The notes beneath the pieces are model-generated. The model made no database searches, was not told the DNA's origin, and worked only from the letters and a program-made list of their open reading frames with translations. A program made the translations under genes and the position numbers. From the NCBI RefSeq assembly GCF_910596095.1, contig NC_056550.1:8688501-8752500 (forward strand): a stretch of 64,000 nucleotides of DNA, written 5' to 3'. Source of the stretch: Thunnus maccoyii (lineage: Eukaryota; Chordata; Actinopteri; Scombriformes; Scombridae). Within the stretch, counting starts at the first letter, position 1. Every line of letters begins with the position of its first letter. This document shows positions 48,557 through 59,300 of the stretch, piece after piece.

Positions 48557-51100
48557 TAGAAAAATACAGATACTTTCAGGATCTTTTTAGAAGGTAAAAA
48601 TGTTATCATTACCTTAGGGACTGTATTAAAATTATTTAATACAGTCCCTAATTATTTTATGCTTTCATTATAGTGGGGTCACTATAATGAAAGCATAAAA
48701 TGCCACTGAGCCCTGAGTTGAAGCGTACACAGCTCCAAATCTTGAACACTGTATCAGGTGCACGGTTGCAGTAAGGATAAAAAGAAACAGAATACCAGCA
48801 CTCACAGATCAATAGTCTTCTATTTATTGTGGGCAAAACTGAACACGTTTCAGCTAAAAGCCATCATAAGCGTCACTTTGCCCACACTAAAGACTATTGA
48901 TCTGTGTGTGCTGGTATTCTGTTTGTTTTTAGCCCTGATGATAAAAAGGCATGATTGTTGTCCCTGCATATGGCAAAACGTATCCATGGCGCAGACACAA
49001 GGCATGTTTCATCAAGCTATGTTGATGTTACTATACTATCTTTTTTTTACAGTAAATCTTGCAAGAAAATGATCAAATGAAATATAAATTTGGGGCAGTA
49101 TCCTCCCTTTAACAAAAAGGAAGAAATACATCATCCTCCACCTTTTCTGACCCCAACTTCACCCTAATAGTTTTCATACAGTCCCTTAGTAAAAGTGATT
49201 CATTATATAACTAAAAGATCCAGTCTATATTCACAATTGTACTGATTGATCACCATTGTTAACACTAAGGAAACATGTATCTGTTGGACCAGTCATCTTT
49301 AGTTCAGTTAATAACCAATGTGTAACAACCACCTGTGTCGTTTATGGTGTCTAGAAAGAACCACGCCCGTGCAGTGGAGTCACTGCAGGCCAGCCTGGAG
49401 GCAGAGGCCAAAGGTCGAGCCGAGGCCCTGAGGATGAAGAAGAAGATGGAGGGAGACTTGAATGAGATGGAGATTCAGCTGGAGCATGCCAACAGGAACA
49501 ATGCGGAGCTGGTCAAAACCCTCAAGAAGCTGCAGCAGCAGATCAAAGTAGGATTTTTATTTGATGACTAAGATTTGGAGTAAAGAACTACATAGAAAAA
49601 CTTTGTAGTTTGAAAACACTACAGCAAATCTTGTGTCCCGCCCCCTGCCCCTCATCCAGGATCTGCAGGTGCAGATGGATGAGGACGCCCGTCAGCACGA
49701 GGAACTGAGGGAGAAGTACAGCCTCCAGGAGCGCCGTCTGTGCCTCATGCAGGCAGAGATGGAGGAGCTGAGAGGAGGTCTGGAGGCGTCCGAGAGGGCC
49801 CGAAAACAAATCGAGCAGGAGCTGGTGGACACTGCAGAGAGGTTCAGTGAGATCAGCATGCAGGTCAGTGGCTACTTTTTGCTTTTTCTTTAGTGGATCA
49901 TTACATCAGTCTAATCTGATTTGATCTATTTTTCTTGCCTTAGAACCAGAGTCTGACTATCCTGAAGAGAAAACTGGAAGCTGACCTCGCCCGACTGTCC
50001 AGTGAGAATGAGGAGCTGATCACAGAGTTTCGCTCTGCTGATGAAAGAGCCAAGAAAGCTGTGATTGATGTAAGCTGCATGACTAAACAGATAGAAACAA
50101 CTACAAAATTACAGTAAAAGCATAAAACAAGCAAAACAAACTATTTCAATTGTTGAAATGTTTTCATCTGTGTGTTCATGCGTGCCTCTGCCTCCAGGCG
50201 ACACGGCTGTGCGAGGAGCTTCGCCAGGAGCAGGACCGCAGCTCCCACCTGGAGAAGATCAAGAAGAACCAGGAACAGAACCTCAGAGACCTCACACTGA
50301 AGCTGGAGGAGGCTGAGCAGCAGGCTCTGAAGGCCGGAAAACGCACCATCCAGAAACTGGAAACCAGGGTGAGGAGTCGGATTGATTGAGGGATGGACAG
50401 ACACCAAACCTGGTTCAGCCCTCGCGTCCACATATTGTATTGATTCCTCCTCTGCTTTACCACTAGATCAAGGAGCTGGAGAATGAGCTGGACCAGGAGC
50501 AGAAACGCCACGTGGAGACAGTGAAAAGTCTTCGTAAGGGAGAGCGTCGACTCAAGGAGCTGATCTTCCAGACGGAGGAGGACCACAAGACCAATCAGCG
50601 CATGCAGGAGCTGGTGGAGAAACTCCAGAACAAGCTCAAATCCTACAAACGCCAGATAGAGGACGCTGTGAGTAAGAGTAATGACAGTAATGGTGATATC
50701 TTAAGGAGTAAATCCCTACTGCTATAACTACATATCTTAAATTGTCACATTTTTTATGTGCTACTTAACTGGCTCATGAATCCCATTAGGATCCAATATA
50801 TTAACATTAAACACACTGAAGATATTTTTTCTTGTTCTTTCTCAACAAATGTGCATTTGTTTATTTCATACTAAGACAAACTTCTTGTGTGTCTACCTGT
50901 AGGAGGAGCAGGCCAACAGCAGCCTGTCTAAATATAGGAAGACAGTCCATGAGCTGGATGATGCTGAGGAGCGTGCAGACATGGCAGAGATGGCCCTTAA
51001 TAAAATGAGGACCAGGAATCGAGCCTCGGCCACTAAGGGCTTCACCTCGGTGGAAATCGTCCAGGTCACCAAGCCTACCAGCTCACGACAGGATGAGTAG
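34906..51100 (+). CDS. myh16: Sarcomeric myosin heavy chain, MYH16 (superfast/masticatory) orthologue, complete
   Basis: 43 coding exons total 5829 nt in frame (1942 aa plus TAG). Borders: 34906-35112, 35220-35363, 36166-36322, 36759-36786, 36882-36978, 37294-37386, 37531-37594, 38150-38248, 38587-38690, 38926-39064, 39376-39477, 39572-39738, 39828-39998, 40104-40280, 40372-40557, 41483-41570, 41762-41879, 42273-42393, 42637-42773, 42909-42990, 43092-43265, 43478-43558, 43938-44084, 44274-44378, 44643-44729, 44899-45044, 45209-45299, 45900-45956, 46052-46138, 46234-46479, 46579-46696, 46793-46920, 47076-47272, 47404-47536, 47636-47852, 48008-48144, 48367-48470, 49355-49547, 49660-49863, 49944-50069, 50198-50368, 50467-50667, 50903-51100. 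The product is the thick-filament motor that hydrolyses ATP to pull actin. Assignment to MYH16 rather than another sarcomeric MYH rests mainly on adjacency to smurf1, which is MYH16's neighbour in mammals, and on the divergent sequence. Intact here, whereas human MYH16 is frameshifted. Confidence 0.9.
35460..35930. mobile_element. TTAA-flanked MITE in myh16 intron 2
   Basis: It begins TTAAAGGGACACT and ends AAATACCCCTTTAA; the outer 8 bp are perfect inverted repeats that include TTAA. It lacks coding capacity. Inside it lies a ZNF143-like word on the minus strand (35745-35763). I recognise several segments as a widespread percomorph repeat, but cannot name the family. Confidence 0.65.
35745..35763 (-). 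promoter_or_regulatory. ZNF143-like site inside a repeat
   Basis: On the minus strand it reads CCTACATTTCCCATAATGC, one base from the SBS consensus ACTACAnnTCCCAnnATGC. It is part of the MITE at 35460-35930. Confidence 0.55.
36979..37293 (+). other. GC-AG intron filled with CTCCT repeats
   Basis: The donor reads CCAAG|GCAAGT, a strong GC-type donor, and no in-frame GT alternative keeps the P-loop exon joined to GSLEDQIIQ. The intron is 315 bp. Bases about 37045-37290 are near-pure CTCCT/CCTCT pentamers, a pyrimidine tract that ends at the acceptor. Confidence 0.85.
37045..37290 (+). repeat. CTCCT pentanucleotide microsatellite
   Basis: About 245 bp of imperfect CTCCT pentamers, pyrimidine only on this strand apart from a single G, inside a myh16 intron. 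Confidence 0.95.
37746..38098 (+). repeat. Most complete family A repeat copy, in myh16 intron
   Basis: Begins GGGCTGCAACTAACAATAAT and ends TAATTGACTAATAGCTCT, with the AGCCCAAGGTGACGCCTTCA core, TGTCTTGTTTTGTCTAATC, CACATTTGAGAAGCTTAAAC and CAGCAAATGTTTGGCATTTT. About 350 bp; probably close to full length. Confidence 0.8.
40732..41335. mobile_element. Foldback repeat with arms of about 200 bp in myh16 intron
   Basis: The left arm (TTGCTGAGAGTTAAATGAGA, ATAAGGCTACAGCCAGCAGC) and right arm (AGCTGTAGCCTTATGTTTAA, GAGAGTGGTGTCAATCTTCT) are imperfect reverse complements. Between them are TGGTTGCCTGG and a 5-part interior that also pairs. It fits a common percomorph interspersed element and has no coding capacity. 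Confidence 0.7.
48614..48651. repeat. 17-bp perfect inverted repeat (4-nt loop)
   Basis: Arms 48614-48630 (TTAGGGACTGTATTAAA) and 48635-48651 are exact reverse complements separated by ATTA. Confidence 0.95.
48654..48701. repeat. 22-bp perfect inverted repeat (4-nt loop)
   Basis: Arms 48654-48675 and 48680-48701 are exact reverse complements around the loop GGGT. They lie only 2 bp from the previous hairpin. Confidence 0.95.
48785..48924. mobile_element. Foldback element with 35-bp outer arms
   Basis: Arms 48785-48819 and 48890-48924 pair with one mismatch. Inside them TTGTGGGCAAA and TTTGCCCACA continue the pairing. The loop carries ACGTTTCAGCTAAAAGCCATC, whose reverse complement has a GAAACG core like that of the foldback at 11001-11860. 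Confidence 0.8.
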
Positions 51101-51133
51101 AGAGGGAAGAGAGACACACATACACTGTTTGCA

Positions 51134-51254
51134 GGTAGGCATTTACATGAATATATATGTATACACAAACACACTTCTTGTTTAGGCAGAGAATGAAATA
51201 TCCAACTCTCATCTTTGACATTATTGCTCACTGTGTCCTTTTTTGTTCCCACAG
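51134..51254 (+). other. Probable 3' UTR intron of myh16
   Basis: GCAG|GTAGGC donor after base 51134 and CCCACAG acceptor before 51255 flank about 120 bp. The junction is 34 nt past the stop codon, too close to trigger nonsense-mediated decay by the usual 50-nt rule. Confidence 0.5.
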
Positions 51255-51353
51255 AGTGACACACACACCCAATCAGCCCTCCACAGGATGCTTGACTGAG
51301 GAAGTATGAGCTCAGGCACCCCAAAGTCTTAAAAAGGCCCAGTCAGAGCTTCT

Positions 51354-51359
51354 AATAAA
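51354..51359 (+). terminator. myh16 polyadenylation signal
   Basis: AATAAA about 250 bp after the stop codon. A second AATAAA lies at 51842-51847. Confidence 0.6.
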
Positions 51360-51859
51360 GTCTTAAATAATTAAATGAGTCTTTAACATCACCAATAGTC
51401 TTAATCAATGTAGTGTTAGGATTGGACATGTAACCTGTAGTAGTTTCTAGCCTGCACGCTAAGTATGTTTTACTGTTAGTTGCTAAGAATGCGTTGTATG
51501 TCTCTACAGTCATTGAATGTACATCTGTGTGTGTTTTTATGTGGAACTGTCAGGTATGGAGCTTTGGGAGTCACCAATCACTCTACATTTGCTCTTATGG
51601 TTCTGTAAAGTGTTTTGGATCCCAGCATCTGCTATACTGTTAATTAGAATGTGTGAGAGAGTTTGTTTGAATGTGTTTGTATACGTGTGCGTGTGCCTTG
51701 CATCGTCTCTGTTAATGTCTTTCCACTGGAGGGAGGAGTGGGTGAAGCTGTGTCCTCATGTCAAAGATAGAGAGCCCACCTGCGTGTGTCGCTCCTGCAC
51801 ATGTGTTAATAGTGTGTGTGGTGGCCTGCTGCAAAAGTCTTAATAAACTACTAGCAAGT

Positions 51860-53980
51860 GACAGAGTCTTATATTATTGCTCCAGCAGAAAGGTGTGGAG
51901 CTTGTTAAGAGGAAGAGCGTCATACTTGACGAAGCGCACATCCTGCAACATTGAATTTGGTGGTTTTCACTCTTCAGCCTTTATTTGTGACTGAACAAGA
52001 AGTCTGTATCCTGTCTAAATGAGAATAATAATAATCATAATAATTCATTTGATTTTAATTTTGCAAACATGAAATGTGGTCCCTATTGTTCCCTTCCAAA
52101 CCCCTTCCCAAGTTAGTTTGTGATAATTTGGTTATACACAAATCTATTTAAAAGAATATCCACCATGAAAGCATAATATCAACTCTATTTAAGATATTTT
52201 AACTAGATTTTGATACATACAGGGCCTCTGTATAAGACGGCATTAAAGCTGCTCTTACCAGTGTTCATATGTTAACAATGGATCAGATGATGATATGTGT
52301 CATGTGAAAGGGGTCACTCGTAATGACAAACCCATAAAGGATTAACACCCTGCTCTGCAGTTCCTCAAAGTTCTACTGAGCTTTTTTAGCGTCTTTCAGC
52401 TTATTGTTTTTATTTTAGGCCCCAAAACTTAACAGTTTTGGTTCAGTCTCTTCCCTGCTCTTATCAACCATGTTTTTCAGCAAGAAAGCTCTGATAAACC
52501 CACTGTACCCTAGCTGCCCAGAACCAAAGTTCAGACAGACCAAAGTTATCAACTAGCTGGTGAGCATAGTGAAGCTATTAGCAGCTAAAGAGGCAGGTAC
52601 TTCCCTCAGGAGTTGATGCAGACTGAATAAGTGCTAAAAGGAGAGCACATATTGAACTTTATATTCACCAGGTGGCCAGAGACACAACTCTAAATGAATG
52701 CTAATATTGCCTTGTGTCTACTGGATGTGTAAATAGGCAACTGTTTGCTAACAATATCAACTTAAAGGTGATTATATGTCTGTGTTGAATTTACAGCTGG
52801 TTTCTGCTGCCAACAAGTGGTCATAAAATCAGTTAGAAGACAGGTTCATAATTTTTAAAGTCTTTCTTAAAACAATAGTCAGGTGTCCACATGAACATTG
52901 AAACACATTTTAGTCTCTTTAATCATTCCTCCTGTTCATACTGACCATTAGAAGATCCAATTACATTAGAAGATTGGTTTGTCTGTTCTGGGCTTCTGTA
53001 GAAACATGGTGGTGCAACATGGTGGCCACTGTGGAAGAGGACCCTCTGTCTATGTAGATATAAAGGCCTCGTTCTAAGGTAACGAAAACACAACAATTCT
53101 TATTTTAATGAGATTATATACTAATAAAAACATACTTAAGTCCGATCCACTAGATGCCACTAAATTCTACACACTGCACCTTTATATACATGTTTGCCAG
53201 GAAGCAGGACTGTGGATTTTGTCTTTCATCACTTTGATTGAAAGCACAATAGGAAGGATCTCTTAATGTCCAGTATGAAGAGTAGGAATGATTACAGCCA
53301 GGAAAAACCTGTGTCACGGCTCATTTGGGCACTTGACTACTGTTTTAGGACAGACTTGAAAAATTGTGAACCTATCCTTTAATATGGGTTTAAAATTTGG
53401 TAAAAATGCATGAACCACTTTAAGGTATTCACCATGTGAGTTTACATGGCACTTTTATGTCCAATTAATCAAAGTAACTGGCACACAGTGAATGTGGGGG
53501 CTTTGGGGCTCTGGGGAAGTTGTCTCCTGGGTAATCCAGCGGTGATTATGAGTGATGACATTGTGTGAAGATTACACAGTCTCCCAGGGGTGCTGTGATC
53601 TGCCAATCAAAGTTTCTACTTAACAGTGAAACATTCATGCACATGATAGTGGCACAGTGTGCTAATAGTGGCTTTTGCTTGCTCTGTCTTCATTTTGAAT
53701 GTCAAAAGTATAGCTGCTGCTTTCTCATTTGTACTGTATACCACCAATCTTCAACGTCAAAATCTGAGGGCATTAGGGTAAAAATGTTCACCTCTTCCAT
53801 GAAATTGTTGTAGAATGTAATAGAATAGACTAACATTATATACTAGTTATAGTAGCTGTATTGCTGACAATACAATAGTAGACACTTATTGTTCACTTAT
53901 TAAAGTGTCCCAACTGCTTTTCTATACAAGATGCCACAGTATAACAAGAACAAACGGCACCTTTCTCATACATCAACATG
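51860..53980. other. Intergenic region between myh16 and wipi2, mostly repeats
   Basis: Convergent genes: myh16 ends to the left and wipi2 ends to the right. No coding signal is seen. About 52380-52830 and 52880-53185 resemble two common percomorph repeat segments (for example CCCACTGTACCCTAGCTGCC, AGGCAACTGTTTGCTAACAA and TCTACACACTGCACCTTTA). Confidence 0.6.
52380..53185 (+). repeat. Dispersed teleost repeat (two segments)
   Basis: Segments share wording I recognise from many percomorph genomes, such as AGGTGGCCAGAGACACAACT, GCTGGTTTCTGCTGCCAACA and GGCCTCGTTCTAAGGTAACG. No open frame. Confidence 0.5.
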
Positions 53981-53983
53981 GAA

Positions 53984-53989
53984 TTTATT
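53984..53989 (-). terminator. Candidate wipi2 polyadenylation signal
   Basis: AATAAA on the minus strand, about 1.36 kb beyond the wipi2 stop. A nearer candidate is at about 54848-54853. The stretch between them and the stop is presumed 3' UTR and contains a CA tract near 54603-54642. Confidence 0.4.
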
Positions 53990-55347
53990 TTCATTTTAGT
54001 TTCAGATGAACGTTTCACATTTTGTACAAAATCATTAGAAAATGCCTGACATGCCAAAATCCCACGGCTAATCCTCGTTTAGGGGAGTCATGCAGCATCC
54101 TGGACCAGTCGATGAGGCTCAGCCTGAGCTCCATATCAATCAAATTATAACACCCACTATCCCATCGAGAGTAGAAGCCATGGTCATAACCTGGTAATAT
54201 GGTACAGTATTATCTTGCCACACCTAGTTATGTACAGAGTAGAGATACAGTAGGAGGAGACTGTCGCTGACGGCGCATCACTTGCAGCTTCCTGCCTTTC
54301 TCAACTGATCTGCTGTCTGACTTGAACTGATCGCCACCTCCCAAATGTCTTCGATGTATGGACACAGTACCACTTCAACAACACCATGCATGTTTTCTTA
54401 CGCATGACACATCATTGGTTATGATTGGTTACGTAGATTTAAAAAAAGATCATCAATATCAGAGTTTAAAATCAACCAATGACTGCAGGCCTGAGGAGGG
54501 GGGAGAGGGCGGGAAGGTCCACTGAGCCTCTTTCGATGAGGTAAAAGTGAGCGGGGACAAATGTAGGCTAATTATTTGATGTTTTGCCAATGTACATGCC
54601 CAGCACACACGCGCACACACGCGCACACACACACACACACAAATGAGTTCTAAGCACAAACACACACTCTTATTCGCAAACACCTCTGCCTCATGCCAAA
54701 AGCTTCCAAATCATTCTTTTGAGGGTAAACTTGAGCGAGAGCACCGATCAGGTCAGTGCCAGACAGTGTGTGACTGCATGTGACAGAGGAAAGGGTCAGA
54801 AAAGATAGTACACACCCTCGATTAAGATCCGACAACTGAAAATAGATTTTTATTAAGCCAATGCAAAGAGATCCCCCTCTCGAACAGAAGAAACCATGAC
54901 GCTGGGGCAGAGAGGCACTTACACAATCGTCTTCACTTTCATTTTAACACAGTGCCTGCGTCTGTGTGTGTGTGTCTTCAGTGGAGACACAGCTACATTT
55001 TTTTGATCAAAACGTCCAACACGCACACTCACAGATACTCATCTTCACATTGGAGCATGTTTTTAGCGGTTGGCACATGTACATGCAAAGCTTCAGTTTG
55101 GCCTGCGCAGGCGAAACTGAGGGAAAAGGGAACGAAGGAAGGAGGGAAGGAGAAAAATTAGACATGAGTGTGAACAGACAAACGCACAGACAGACAGGCT
55201 CTTGAGCGCTTTAAGCATTTAAACCCACAATCCCCCCCCCACCCCACCCCCCCACAGGCTCTGATCCTGCCCCTGCCCCCCTTGTGTCACATGTTCATAG
55301 CAGCACCAGAGGAGCCCTCTGATTGGTGGGTACAGCCGTCCGTTAAG
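53990..55347 (-). other. 3' UTR and flank of wipi2
   Basis: Lies after the TGA of wipi2. It has CA-rich (54603-54642) and C-rich (55230-55253) tracts and no coding signal. Confidence 0.5.
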
Positions 55348-56363
55348 TCAGTCAGTTTCAAGGATGAGTGGTGGCTGCTCGTTCTCTTCCTCTAAACGTA
55401 AGTCGTTGAGGTCATCTTCTAGCCCCGCCCCTCCCACGGCGCCCTGCTCTTCGCAGTAACCTAGGGAACAAGAGTTCAAAGGTCAAACACTGAAACAAGC
55501 AACTTTGTATATAACTTACATTCTGTAATAAAGAGCCTGAGATTACTGCAACTTGATGGTTGATGATGACCTGAAATTTGAGCTTCTTCGCTTGCTGTAC
55601 TTATTTGAGTATGAAAGCATTTATCAATTAATTTCTATTTCACCATGAAGACAAAGAAACATGGTAACACTTTATTTTATGTGTCAGTAATTTCCTAATC
55701 ATTTCCAGATAAGTTTTCTGTAAAGAACTTGATATTATTTGGTACCAAATATCAACACAATAGTGACAGTGTTCTGTTGGGTCCTTTAGTTGGTCTACAG
55801 CTAATCAGCTTTACATGTAAAAATGTGACATTTGTCTACAGGCAGGTATACAATTCAACATATATGAGGAATAAAGCTACCGATAATAAATGACTGATGA
55901 AGGAATATTTATTTTGAGATTGTAAAAGGAGCTGTTCTTTCAAGGAAATTCTTTGGAAAAACATCAATTTCTTATAAAGTCAACACAACTAACTGAACTC
56001 AAATAAGGTCACGTAAGCAAGATTCCCAGAATTTTGTCTCTATTTTCCCAGTAATAAGTACCAAATTACACTTCCTAAGAAATATTAGAAATTTAAAATA
56101 ATGTGCAACCAGATACGCTCATGAACACATCAATATTTGTGAGACATACCTTTAGTGACAGCGGCACTGTAGGTTTGGGCCACAAGAGGGCGATCATGTG
56201 ACCCCTGCTCAAGGATCTCATTGGGTGGTTCAGCACTGCCATCTAATCTGAGGTCAATGACAGCAACAAAAGCAACAAAGATTCAGTATAAATGTCAGAT
56301 AATGGTGTCAGATATCTGTGTATCCCCACTCTACATCTGTCACATTCACTCTGTATTTACTCA

Positions 56364-56398
<35 letters not shown>

Positions 56399-59300
56399 CT
56401 GTGCTGCTTCATAAGTGTGCATTCCCCTCCTTCTTGTGGATCCAGGTTGTACAGATACAGGTAGCCATCGGCTGCTGCTACCAACAACCTGGGAATCTTC
56501 TGAATGCTAATTTGAAGCAACAAAAAAAACAACAACATTGAATTCAAAACTACAATATTTACCTCATTTGATGATTACTAAACATTTATTTGCTTGGATC
56601 ACAGTTCTCTTTGGCATCAGTAATGTTCTGAAGCATCTTATTAATGGTAACACAACTGTTATTAAGACTCCTCCAAGTTCAGGAAAAATTGTATATTAAG
56701 CACCTTCTCAGATGTGAAGTGATTCACATTTTACAGAAGCAGCAACAGAGGATTCTTTGTAATAAGGAGCAAAAACGGTAGTCAGCGTGCACAGCTATAG
56801 TGAGTCAGCATCAGTAAACACCATAAACAGACACAGTGTTGAATGCCCTGTTTGACTTATGTGTCACTGTGAAAAATCATCACGGCAAACAAAGCAACCG
56901 TTGGAAAAAACTACTGTACCAAATACGTTTATAAATGACTAAATTAGAATGAATCAAATGCTAATTACCAGAACAATGCAGACTGAATAGAAGGCACAAC
57001 ACGAATTTACATGACTTGTCTATGTATGTAAATCTGACCCAGAGAGAAGACTTGCATGGAGTCATGAATTTTTACCTATTTCACTTTCAATTCTTTGCAA
57101 TTCTTTCTGGTATTTCCTGGATCTATAAATTATTTTACCCAGTTTCAGACACAAAGTTAAAAAAGTATTTTGTGTCTACTCACACAGCTAAGGCGCAGAT
57201 GTTCTTATGTCCACAGAAGGGCAGACGTACGGTAGCGAAGGCTCGACCCTGGGTGAACATTTCTGTCACCTGGGAAGGCAGGTAGGTGGTGGATGCCATT
57301 AGGACCTTGCCCAGGTACCCTCCCCATGTGGTGGGCTCCTCTGCCGGCCTACACACACACACACACACACAAAGAAACACAGAAAAGTTTGAAGTTTGTG
57401 GTAAATGGGTGGGGGATCCCAGCCCAGCTGCCTCAGAAGACTTTTAAAAACTGACATATTAGGACGGAAACGGAAAGATACGTACACATACTTCTCCTTC
57501 TGCGTCTCTAATTTGAAGATGTGGACCGTCTCTGTGTTGCTGGAGGCCGACAGGTAAAGGCCTTCCATACTGAATGCCAACGAACAGATGCTCACACACC
57601 TAGAAGAGAACAGAAAAAAAAAAAAAAAACATGCGCAGGGAAGCAGGTGAACTCAAATATTCATACAAACAGGTGCACAGACACAGAATCACTACTTCAT
57701 TTATGATGTAGGCTTGTCCATCAAGGTGAAAGAGCTTTCATTTCTGAAAAATCCAATCTTCAAATCCTCTACCTCTTGACTCCTCGCCGAAACTCAAAGA
57801 GCTTCTGTCCCTCTGGAATTGAGAAGACACGGATGACTGTGCCCTGAAAGGAAGTGAAAGACACAAGATAACACACAAAGGATCACAACAGTTGAAGGGG
57901 GAACAAGAAGACGGATCTGTATTTACTGGGGCATGAAGACAAAATCATAGTAACTAGTCCCACCTTCTCTGAGGCTGTGGCCAGTTTGGTTCCACTGGCA
58001 TCAAAAGCCAGAGCCGCTAATGGGCTGTCGTGGGCTGGAATCATATTAGCTGCTCGCTGGAAAACACATACAAGTTAGAGATGTGCTTCTTCAGATAGAG
58101 AAAAAATAATGAGCATCAGCTACAAATGATGATAGAAAACATCGCCAGAATAGTGAGGAGTCACACAGTACAATTTACTCACTTTAGCTTTTGCTCTTTT
58201 CTACAGTGACATACAATGAACAGAAAGTTTCAATATAAAGGCTTTATTAAAGAAATATATCATAGGGCAGAAGGCTTTACTGTGTTTGTGTTCACCTACC
58301 AGGTTGACTGTGTCAAACACCTGGACTTCTCCTATTGTGGCACTGCCCGGGTACGCCAGGTAACAGTTATCATTGCTGATGGAGAGGGCACACAGTCCTG
58401 GAGACATATGTGCACAAACACAAAATTATTAAAGAGGAACGTCAAAGAAAGAAAGAAAGAAAAAAAACGTATTATAACAGGCCGACATTCATCTGAACTT
58501 GACAATAAATTAAACTGAAATAATGATTCAGGTATGTAAGACTGCAATAAACTGAGTATGTATGATAGTTCTAGTGAACGTTTTCAGTCTTCAGGGTAAC
58601 AGCAAAAAGATTGATGATAATAGTGAACACGCTGGAAAACACCATTGATAGCTACAAATGAACTGCTAAAAATGAAAGAGAAACCAAAATCCTTAAAAAC
58701 CAATGGAAAATTTCCTGGTTTCACTATGAACACATATACTGCATAGGAACAGTATTTTCATGTGTTCTCCTTTAGCCTGTAATTATATGTTTCATAATGA
58801 CTTGATTTGATCTTTTAGTGCGGATGATGTGTGTAGAAACTGTCATTCTTCCGACTCACCTGACGGGTTGGGTGGAGTCTCTCTGATAGTGTGCAGCACT
58901 TTCATGTCTCGGATGTTGTGAATGTACAGCGACTCCTCCAGACACACTATCAGCCTCTGTAGAGGAACAAAAAAACCCAAAACAAAACACCAAAAACATC
59001 ACTGTCAAAAGGCAAACGCAAATAAGACATTTGCAAGAGATAAACAGGTCTTCGGTTGTTTCATGAACATGTGACTGTGTAGCGTATTTCAAATGAAAAT
59101 GTGTGAGACAAGGTCTGACAGACCCTTTTCCTACCTGTCTGTTGAGTTTGACAGCCAGTATGGTGTTGGAATAGGAGTAGTTGCAGATCTCAGTTCCCTT
59201 CTTGAAGTGACAGACTTTGAGCTTCCTGGGGGCCTTCAGGCTGACGATGGCCACCAGGCTGCTGGAGAACAGACGCTCCACAATACACACATCCTCCGTG

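Larger units (their letters stand above)
48471..49354 (+). other. myh16 intron with clustered hairpins
   Basis: An 884-bp intron between coding exons 37 and 38. It contains two near-adjacent perfect hairpins (48614-48651, 48654-48701) and a larger foldback (48785-48924), plus a CA tract (about 48520-48555). A stray copy of ACAGTCCCTTAG occurs at about 49179. Confidence 0.85.
42637..51100 (+). other. myh16: myh16 neck and coiled-coil rod exons
   Basis: The exons at 42637-42773 and 42909-42990 encode the neck helix with two IQ-type light-chain sites ([29 protein letters not shown]). The head-rod proline is Pro830 in exon 43092-43265. From there to residue 1942 the sequence is a continuous heptad coiled coil rich in Glu, Lys, Leu and Gln. 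That is about 1110 residues, the usual length for a sarcomeric rod that dimerises and packs into thick filaments. The end is KPTSSRQDE. Confidence 0.92.
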
